A DNA stretch of 35,802 nucleotides from Oceanobacillus polygoni. GTDB lineage: Bacteria > Bacillota > Bacilli > Bacillales > Amphibacillaceae. Numbering within the stretch: position 1 is the stretch's first letter; each line of letters opens with the position of its first letter. The notes under the pieces are model-generated. The model was not told the origin of the DNA. It ran no database searches and worked only from the letters and a program-made list of their open reading frames with translations. The position numbers were made by a program, and so were the translations under genes. Of the stretch, positions 30,348 through 35,802 are shown one piece after another. The stretch lies in the NCBI RefSeq assembly GCF_008304605.1, contig NZ_PIJY01000011.1, forward strand, positions 1-35,802, written 5' to 3'.

Positions 30348-30469
30348 TTTTATTTCTCCTTTTAATAAAATTTCATTATAATCTAAGGTCACCAAATAAA
30401 TTAAAATTCATTATACCCATAGATTAACTAGGTTTAATTCATAAAAAAATCCCTTTTAATATTAGCTTT

Positions 30470-30637
30470 TAAAAACAAACCCTCTTCCACCAAGAAGAGA
30501 GTTTGTCTTATCACGTACACCTCTCCCTATCTTCCAAGCTCACGACTTACTGGAATTGGCACCTTGCTACTCAACTTCTACTGTAACGATGCCACAGGAT
30601 CATTAGATCAGATTCCTATCCTGACTCTCGATAAGGA
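30470..30637 (-). promoter_or_regulatory. SAM-I (S-box) riboswitch of metY-ssuACB
   Basis: SAM-sensing transcription attenuator. The P1 helix is TCCTTATC (30630-30637) with GATAGGGA (30524-30531). The conserved GGTGCCAATTCC and GGAAGATA elements are present, and the terminator (30477-30487 / 30494-30504, then U-run at 30471-30475) follows. The P2/P3 region departs from the usual pattern, so the aptamer looks divergent but intact. It lies between the ATP-grasp gene and metY; I see no strong promoter just upstream, so part of its transcription may come from the LLM operon. Confidence 0.88.
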
Positions 30638-30667
30638 CTTCTCACCATTAAATTATTTTTACGTGTG

Positions 30668-31621
30668 TTATCCGCGAACAAGTTCATGCAAATTCTCAAG
30701 TTCATTACCTAAAAACTTTGCTACTTCTAACATGCCATATTTTCCACTTTTTGCTTCTGCTTCACTATTGTAATTCGTATTCGTATTAATATCATATGTG
30801 TATACATTTCCGTCTTTATCCTCGATAAACTCAATGCCTGCAACTCGGATATTATTTGCTGCTAAAACACGTTCGTATTTTTCTAAAACTGGGTGATCAA
30901 AGCCCTCACGTATTTGAAATTTAGCTGGCTGTGAACTTTCTTCTCCTACCGGGCAAAAAAGATCATCGATCGTACATGCATCTGCCGGGCATAATTCGAA
31001 TCCTTCAGATGTATCCACACGTACCGCGTAAAGGAATTTCCCATTTACAAACTCACAGCGTGTGATATAGGACTCTGGGGATTCAATATACTCCTGTAGT
31101 AGTGTAACTCCGTCAACCGGCTCTTCAAACGTATCCCCTTCTACATAATTTTGTAGCGCGCTTGCAGAAGTAAATAATTGTACACCTAGACCTTTTCCAG
31201 CACGATTATGCTTCGTTATAAATTTCTTCCCTTCAAATGCCTGTGCTGCTTTTAAAATATTCTCTTTTCCAACAGCGGCAATTGTTTTTGGTGTCTTTAC
31301 TCCATACTTTTCCAGCTCCAGATATTGTAGAACTTTACTTACTTCAAGCTGTAGTGCACGACTGCCGTTTATTACAGTTCTTCCATGATGCTCTAACCAT
31401 GCAAGTACAGCATTCGTTAATTCTGGGGCAAACCGATTTCCACGTGTATGTGACGAAGCACTCATTCGGTTGTAAAAAATCCCCTCTGGAGGTGCTACAC
31501 TAAGATCAACCGTGCCACTATCAAGCAACCAATCTTCATAAGGTAAATTAAGCTCCTTTAATCGATTGATTAAATGCGCTGTCCATTCATTATTTTCGTG
31601 AATTACATATATTTTACTCAT
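30668..31621 (-). CDS. ATP-grasp ligase of unknown substrate (RimK/LysX-like fold)
   Basis: A 317-aa protein with an ATP-grasp fold, which typically forms amide or related bonds through an acyl-phosphate. Visible are FITKHNRAGKGLGV (134-147, ATP-binding Lys137 and Gly-rich loop), the Mg2+ ligands Glu264 in AGIEF and Asp277/Asn279 in YDINTNTNYN, and three closely placed cysteines (211, 216, 223). It is the second gene of an S-box-controlled operon, 17 bases after a flavin monooxygenase. I do not recognise a specific function. It could ligate an amino acid to a sulfur metabolite, or modify a peptide. Confidence 0.85.
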   Translation of the reverse strand: MSKIYVIHENNEWTAHLINRLKELNLPYEDWLLDSGTVDLSVAPPEGIFYNRMSASSHTRGNRFAPELTNAVLAWLEHHGRTVINGSRALQLEVSKVLQYLELEKYGVKTPKTIAAVGKENILKAAQAFEGKKFITKHNRAGKGLGVQLFTSASALQNYVEGDTFEEPVDGVTLLQEYIESPESYITRCEFVNGKFLYAVRVDTSEGFELCPADACTIDDLFCPVGEESSQPAKFQIREGFDHPVLEKYERVLAANNIRVAGIEFIEDKDGNVYTYDINTNTNYNSEAEAKSGKYGMLEVAKFLGNELENLHELVRG

Positions 31622-31638
31622 TTATTATTCTCCCTTAA

Positions 31639-32691
31639 CTAAATATTTGTTAATGATTTACGCAATTCTTCTACCTTAGGCATTACTTGCTTTGCAAACC
31701 GTTCTAATTCTTCCAGCTGTGGTGAGCATTGTAATAATAGTTGGTCTACACCGACTTCCTCATAGGCTAAAATTCGCTTTGCAATTTGTTCTGGTGTTCC
31801 GACAAGATTCGGACGCAAGCCACGATTTGATACCGAATAATCTTGCAGTTTAAGCTGCTGTTCAAGCTCCGATTTCGTTGTAAAATCCTTCATTCCTGCA
31901 TAACCAGCTGCATCTTTAACTGTCGTAATGCGTTTTAACTCTTCCTGCGCCTCTTCCTCTGTATCTCGGCAAATAACATAGGCAGCCATACTAAATGATT
32001 GTAGCGCTTCTCCCCCAGCCTGCTTTCTTCGATCCTTCATGTCGGTAACCTTAACTTTCACTTCTTCCACAGTTCCCCCATGCATCACATAAGCATCACA
32101 GTAGGATGTGATAACTTGCTTACCTTTCTCACTTTCTCCACCGGCATATAAAATTGGATTTGGACGCTGAATTGGCTTTGGTGATAGGTTTGTATTGTCG
32201 ATTTTATAAAACTTTCCATCATAAGAGAACGTCTCTTCTGTCCATAAGCCTTTGAGAACTTCTAGAAATTCACTTGTACGATCATAGCGATCATTATGCT
32301 CTGTAAATTCCCCACCATATTGCTTTGCCTCCTCTTCCCACCAGCCAGAGACAACATTTAAGGTAAACCGCCCATTACTAATATGATCAATATTCGCAGC
32401 CATTTTAGCGGTTACCGCAGGATTATGAAATACTGGACGTACAGCAGTCATAATTTCAATTTTTTCTGTAACTGCTGCTAATGCTGCCGCTGTTGACCAA
32501 GCTTCAATCGAATCAGCATCTATCCCTTTAATATCATTCAAATATAATTCAGCAATTAACGTTGTATCATAACCCCATTTTTCTGCCTGCTGAATGACTT
32601 CTTTTGCATAATCAAATGTTGGTGGCATATTTTCATTCTCTACATTTCTTAACCACCCACCAAAAATCGGTAACCAAAATCCATACTTCAT
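31639..32691 (-). CDS. LLM-class FMNH2-dependent monooxygenase (SfnG/SsuD-like)
   Basis: Bacterial-luciferase-like TIM-barrel oxygenase, 350 aa, that would use FMNH2 and oxygen to split C-S bonds. The N-terminal FWLPIFGGWLRNV, the NVVSGWWEEEAKQYG segment with the following HNDRYDR, and PILYAGGES are family signatures. The SGWW segment is closer to dimethylsulfone monooxygenase (SfnG) than to alkanesulfonate monooxygenase (SsuD). It needs a reductase; the SsuE-type gene is divergent 560 bases away under another S-box. ATG at 32691 follows a canonical SAM riboswitch. Confidence 0.88.
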   Translation of the reverse strand: MKYGFWLPIFGGWLRNVENENMPPTFDYAKEVIQQAEKWGYDTTLIAELYLNDIKGIDADSIEAWSTAAALAAVTEKIEIMTAVRPVFHNPAVTAKMAANIDHISNGRFTLNVVSGWWEEEAKQYGGEFTEHNDRYDRTSEFLEVLKGLWTEETFSYDGKFYKIDNTNLSPKPIQRPNPILYAGGESEKGKQVITSYCDAYVMHGGTVEEVKVKVTDMKDRRKQAGGEALQSFSMAAYVICRDTEEEAQEELKRITTVKDAAGYAGMKDFTTKSELEQQLKLQDYSVSNRGLRPNLVGTPEQIAKRILAYEEVGVDQLLLQCSPQLEELERFAKQVMPKVEELRKSLTNI

Positions 32692-32721
32692 CGTTCCATC
32701 TCCCCCTAAAATCTAATCAAT

Positions 32722-32890
32722 AAAAAAAACCTCTATTCTTCGATAAGAATAGAGGTTTGACATAACGTACAATGCTTTCTCTTTCTTATCTTCCAAGCAG
32801 TCTGCTTGATGGAATTAGCACAGTACTCTATAAACAGAACCTGTTGCCGAGGTTTCCTTGGGCCATGTCCCTCCACCTCTCGCGATAAGA
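32722..32890 (-). promoter_or_regulatory. SAM-I (S-box) riboswitch of the LLM-ATP-grasp operon
   Basis: A canonical S-box: P1 TCTTATC (32884-32890) with GATAAGA (32784-32790), GAGGTGGAGGGA, GGCAAC, GTGCTAATTCC and GGAAGATAAG in the expected order. A 13-bp terminator stem (32728-32740 / 32745-32758) and a run of U residues follow. High SAM should stop transcription before the monooxygenase gene. Confidence 0.96.
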
Positions 32891-32918
32891 TACATCAAGT
32901 AATTTAGTTGTTGGTTGA

Positions 32919-32947
32919 ATAATAATATAAAACTTATGAAATGTCAA
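32919..32947 (-). promoter_or_regulatory. Sigma-A promoter of the LLM-ATP-grasp operon
   Basis: Minus strand perfect TTGACA (32942-32947), 17 bp, then TATTAT (32919-32924). It starts transcription directly ahead of the S-box aptamer. Confidence 0.85.
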
Positions 32948-32971
32948 TCAATTAATTCTTATAATCCTTAG

Positions 32972-33000
32972 TTGACTTGTTGGAATAAATATATTAGAAT
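32972..33000 (+). promoter_or_regulatory. Sigma-A promoter of the ssuE operon
   Basis: Plus strand TTGACT (32972-32977), 17 bp, then TAGAAT (32995-33000), ending 19 bases before the S-box aptamer. The two divergent -35 boxes in this region are only 24 bp apart. Confidence 0.85.
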
Positions 33001-33019
33001 ATATCCAACAATTAAAAAT

Positions 33020-33185
33020 TCTTATCAAGAGAAGCTGAGGGAACTGGCCCTATGACGCTTCAGCAACCCCTAACCATTGTTAGAAAGGTGCTAATTCCAG
33101 CGAGATTTTTTCTTGAGAGATAAGAGCTGATAAATGATTACGTGTACCCTCTTTTCTCTTTCTAGAAGAAAAGGGGGTTTTTTAT
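33020..33185 (+). promoter_or_regulatory. SAM-I (S-box) riboswitch of ssuE and the NtaA-like gene
   Basis: Canonical S-box: P1 TCTTATC (33020-33026) with GATAAGA (33119-33125), GCTGAGGGAACTGGCCC, CAGCAACCCC and GGTGCTAATTCC are all present. A terminator hairpin (about 33147-33179) with a T-run follows. It controls the plus-strand reductase-monooxygenase pair. Confidence 0.96.
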
Positions 33186-33252
33186 TGAAATGATACTTTT
33201 AGAAAGAAATAATTCAAAACCAACAAATTAAAATATAAAGGAGAATGTTTAC

Positions 33253-33804
33253 ATGAGCGAAATTGTTATTCTATCCGGTAGTCCGTCCGAGTTTTCTAGA
33301 TCTGAGCAGGTGCTGAAATATTTAGGTACCTTATTAAAAAACGAGCACTTTTCAGTGACCCATATCTCCGTAAAAGATGTACCCTATGAGGATTTATTTC
33401 AAGGGGATTTCAATAGTCCAGCCGTTAAGGATATTGCAGCAACGATTCAACAGGCTAGAGGTTTGATTGTTGGATCCCCTGTATATAAAGGCGCATATTC
33501 AGGCGTACTAAAAGCGTTGATTGATATTTTGCCACAAGACGTATTAAAACATAAGCCGGTACTACCACTGATGACAGGTGGAAGTGCATCTCACCTTTTA
33601 GCTGTGGAATATACGTTGAAGCCAGTACTTGCAACATTGAAGGCACATAATTTAAAAGGCCTTTACCTACTTGATGGTCAAATTGACAAACAAAGCGTAA
33701 ATCCAATTATCGACGATGAAGTTTTACAACGTACAAAAAAGCAACTCTATTACTTTATCCAACTCGTAAACAATCCAGCCTTAGCTGAAGCAGTAACGTA
33801 TTAA
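33253..33804 (+). CDS. ssuE: NADPH-dependent FMN reductase, SsuE/MsuE type
   Basis: Supplies FMNH2 to flavin-dependent monooxygenases. The 183-aa flavodoxin-like protein has the phosphate-binding start LSGSPSEFSRS (7-17), the flavin-contact GSPVYKGAYSG (74-84) and LPLMTGGSASH, matching SsuE/MsuE. ATG at 33253 has AAAGGAG upstream. It is followed 20 bases later by an NtaA-type monooxygenase and is S-box controlled, so it probably serves both this enzyme and the divergent LLM enzyme. Confidence 0.9.
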   Translation: MSEIVILSGSPSEFSRSEQVLKYLGTLLKNEHFSVTHISVKDVPYEDLFQGDFNSPAVKDIAATIQQARGLIVGSPVYKGAYSGVLKALIDILPQDVLKHKPVLPLMTGGSASHLLAVEYTLKPVLATLKAHNLKGLYLLDGQIDKQSVNPIIDDEVLQRTKKQLYYFIQLVNNPALAEAVTY

Positions 33805-33824
33805 TTTAGGGAGTGGAAGAAATA

Positions 33825-35198
33825 ATGACGAGAAAAAGAATTTTTTTAAATGCCTTCGATATGAATACACCCGGGCATCAGTCACCTGGATTGTGGGCCC
33901 ATCCGGAAGATCAATCCCATCGATATAAAGATAGTGAATATTGGATCGACCTTGCTAAAACATTAGAAAAAGGTAGATTCGATGCAGTTTTTATTGCGGA
34001 TGTATTAGGAACCTATGATGTCTACGGGGAATCTCGTGATGCTGCAGTGAGAAATGGGACACAATCACCGGTGAATGACCCATTTCTAATTGTTCCATAC
34101 ATGGCAGCAGTGACTAAGCACCTCGGTTTCGGAATAACTGCTTCAGTGACACATGAGCATCCATATACATTTGCCCGTAAAATCAGTACATTAGATCATT
34201 TAACAAATGGACGTATCGGCTGGAATATCGTTACATCTTATTTAAAAAGCGCAGCTGTCAATATGGGATTAGAAGATCAGATTAATCATGATGAACGCTA
34301 TAATATTGCCGATGAATATTTGGAAGTTTGCTATAAGCTTTGGGAAGAAAGCTGGGAAGATAATGCCGTAAAGCTTGATAAAGAAAATCGCATTTATACA
34401 GATCCAAGTAAAGTTCATGATATTAACCACCAAGGAAAATATTACCAGGTTCCTGGTGCTCACCTATGTGAGCCTTCTCCACAGCGGACACCTGTTCTTT
34501 ATCAGGCTGGCGCATCCAAAAAAGGGCGTGCTTTTGCTGCTAACAATGCGGAGCTTGTTTTCATTGGCGCACCAACGATTGCAACAGCAAAGGCAACCGT
34601 GGATAAACTGCAAGCAGATATTGAACGGGCAGGAAGATCTAGAGAAGAAGTAAAAATCCTTACGATGTTTGTTCCGATTGTTGGTAAAACAGAAGCAGAG
34701 GCTAAAGAAAAATACAAAGACTATCAACAATATATAAGTGCAGAAGGCGCATTAGCATTATTCGGAGGCTGGACTGGAGTCGATTTATCCCAATATGCGA
34801 AGGATCAAGAAATCAGTTATATCGAAAATGACTCGATTCGATCCGCACTTGAAAATTTCACAAAAATCCATCCTGATCGACCATCTACAGTAGAAGATGT
34901 TATCCAAACCATTGGTATTGGTGGTATGGGAGCAACGGCAATTGGTTCTCCCGAACAGGTCGCAGACGAGATGGAGCGATGGGTGAACGAAGCTGGTATA
35001 GACGGCTTTAACATTGCGTATGCCATAACTCCAGGGTCTTTTAAAGATTTCGTCGAGCTTGTCGTACCTGTTTTACAAGAAAGAGGGCTTGTGCAAACCG
35101 AATATGAAGGAAGTACTTTAAGAGATAACTTATTTGGAAAAGGCGACAAGCTCCTTGACACACATCCTGGAAGGCAAAAATTGCTTGTAAAGCAGTAA
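33825..35198 (+). CDS. FMNH2-dependent monooxygenase, NtaA/SnaA/DszA family
   Basis: Large luciferase-like monooxygenase of the nitrilotriacetate/dibenzothiophene-sulfone type, 457 aa from the ATG at 33825; a GTG at 33813 overlaps the ribosome site GGGAG. Family features are LNAFDMNTPGHQSPGLW at the start, FDAVFIADVLGTYD, GRIGWNIVTSYL, HDERY and YQAGASKKGRAFAA. In B. subtilis, relatives of this class (YtnJ, YxeK) act in sulfur scavenging from modified cysteines. Here the S-box and partner reductase argue for an organosulfur substrate, such as an S-alkyl cysteine or a sulfone, which I cannot specify. Confidence 0.9.
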   Translation: MTRKRIFLNAFDMNTPGHQSPGLWAHPEDQSHRYKDSEYWIDLAKTLEKGRFDAVFIADVLGTYDVYGESRDAAVRNGTQSPVNDPFLIVPYMAAVTKHLGFGITASVTHEHPYTFARKISTLDHLTNGRIGWNIVTSYLKSAAVNMGLEDQINHDERYNIADEYLEVCYKLWEESWEDNAVKLDKENRIYTDPSKVHDINHQGKYYQVPGAHLCEPSPQRTPVLYQAGASKKGRAFAANNAELVFIGAPTIATAKATVDKLQADIERAGRSREEVKILTMFVPIVGKTEAEAKEKYKDYQQYISAEGALALFGGWTGVDLSQYAKDQEISYIENDSIRSALENFTKIHPDRPSTVEDVIQTIGIGGMGATAIGSPEQVADEMERWVNEAGIDGFNIAYAITPGSFKDFVELVVPVLQERGLVQTEYEGSTLRDNLFGKGDKLLDTHPGRQKLLVKQ

Positions 35199-35200
35199 TA

Positions 35201-35243
35201 ACTAAAAAAGCGTGCCATTTCACTATAGGCATGCTTTTTTAGT
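35201..35243. terminator. Terminator after the NtaA-like gene
   Basis: A 16-bp stem (35201-35216 / 35228-35243, one G-U pair) has A-run and T-run on both sides, so it can terminate the plus-strand operon and the convergent minus-strand gene. Confidence 0.9.
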
Positions 35244-35257
35244 GGTGTGTTTATCGA

Positions 35258-35581
35258 TTAATGTCTATGTTGCTCACTATGTATTACTTCATCCAAGAAT
35301 GTTTCCGATTTCGTGTGATCATGTTCATCACAATAATAAACAACTGTTATTATTTTATGGGAAATATCACATACATACGAATATCTAAGAAGATTCTTCA
35401 TGTATGAAACCTCATGAGAACCAACTTCCAATACTGTTGTATCCGTACTATATTCTACCCAATTATGGTGGGATTCCTTATCATTATTCTCATGCTCGAT
35501 TACTTCTGCAGTCACTGTGTTAAAACACACCGCTAAGACAATTACAGGAAGAATAACCACAGCAAAAATCAATTTTTTCAT
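35258..35581 (-). CDS. Small His-rich secreted protein, function unknown
   Basis: A 107-aa protein from the ATG at 35581, preceded by AGGTGA. A longer open frame to 35734 lacks a ribosome site and overlaps a hairpin. Residues 1-25 form a signal peptide (MKK, hydrophobic core, VTA cleavage site). A Cys at residue 19 is not in a good lipobox. The mature part (about 82 residues) has ten histidines, two cysteines about 18 residues apart, and the cluster CDEHDH; it is acidic. Metal binding at the cell surface is conceivable but I do not recognise the family. Confidence 0.7.
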   Translation of the reverse strand: MKKLIFAVVILPVIVLAVCFNTVTAEVIEHENNDKESHHNWVEYSTDTTVLEVGSHEVSYMKNLLRYSYVCDISHKIITVVYYCDEHDHTKSETFLDEVIHSEQHRH

Positions 35582-35727
35582 CAACTCACCTACTAATTTA
35601 AAAATCATTCTAAAAGTAATTTCTACTATTTCGAATGAAAATATACACAAAGAATCAATTATTCGACGTACACAACCTGTGTTTGATAACACATAGAGTC
35701 TTAAGGCAGGTTTAAATACTAAAATCA

Positions 35728-35799
35728 AAACCACCAGTGTGAACTGGTGGTTTGTTCTGCGGCTGAAAGCCTCTTTTGCCGGCCTCGGCCTAAAAGGCC
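35728..35799. repeat. Cluster of four short hairpins at right edge
   Basis: An 11-bp perfect hairpin (35728-35738 / 35743-35753, AAACCACCAGT) is followed by three small GC-rich stems: GGCT/AGCC (35761-35771), GCCG/CGGC (35778-35789) and GGCC/GGCC (35787-35799, overlapping the previous one). The composition is far from the AT-rich background. It could be the end of an insertion sequence or interspersed repeat continuing past the window, or a terminator for the neighbour. Confidence 0.5.
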
Positions 35800-35802
35800 C
35801 AC

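Noticed and set aside
35582..35734. N-terminal extension of the His-rich secreted protein to 158 aa
   Set aside because: The extension would bury the signal peptide and has no ribosome site, whereas AGGTGA precedes the MKK start.

Overview
The window reads as a low-GC, spore-forming Firmicute of the Bacillaceae, with a moderately halotolerant Oceanobacillus/Virgibacillus-type relative the most likely source (inferred from protein style and gene order, not from a database search). Supporting signs are strong AGGAGG-type ribosome binding sites, an alpha/beta-type small acid-soluble spore protein, a T-box leader, three SAM-I (S-box) riboswitches, sigma-A promoters with 16-17 bp spacers, and a very acidic linker in a surface lipoprotein. 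No tRNA, rRNA, CRISPR array, prophage or complete transposon is visible.

Layout. (1) 1-960: rpiA between terminators. (2) 971-6777, minus strand: a complete Opp/App/Dpp-type peptide ABC importer in the order ATPase D, ATPase F, permease B, permease C, binding lipoprotein A, followed upstream by a dyad-rich AT spacer (6778-7434). (3) 7477-17440, minus strand: a branched-chain amino acid operon ilvB-ilvH-ilvC-leuA-leuB-leuC-leuD-ilvA under a sigma-A promoter and T-box leader. It contains an interspersed repeat between leuA and leuB and a short, regulatory-domain-less threonine deaminase at its end. (4) 17543-19330: ilvD as its own unit. (5) 19482-23176: a serine-biosynthesis pair (class V aminotransferase + serA), convergent with a HAD phosphatase. 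(6) 23258-24453: ilvE. (7) 24481-26381: a spore protein, a CoxG-like SRPBCC protein and a YitT-family membrane protein. (8) 26383-35198: a sulfur-scavenging island. (9) 35201-35802: a small His-rich secreted protein and a GC-rich hairpin cluster at the window edge.

How the genes work together. Regions 3, 4 and 6 supply all the steps from threonine and pyruvate to isoleucine, valine and leucine; region 5 supplies serine; region 2 imports peptides as an alternative amino acid source. Possible CodY-like boxes lie near the opp, ilvB, ilvD and serine units (weak, inspection only). The sulfur island has three S-boxes. One controls a flavin monooxygenase plus an ATP-grasp ligase. One controls metY plus an SsuABC-type sulfonate transporter. 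One, on the opposite strand, controls an SsuE-type FMN reductase plus an NtaA/DszA-type monooxygenase. The inferred logic is that, when S-adenosylmethionine is low, organosulfur compounds are imported, oxidatively desulfurised with FMNH2, and the released sulfur is fixed by MetY into homocysteine. The ATP-grasp protein has no obvious role in that scheme and is the best candidate for an undescribed step.
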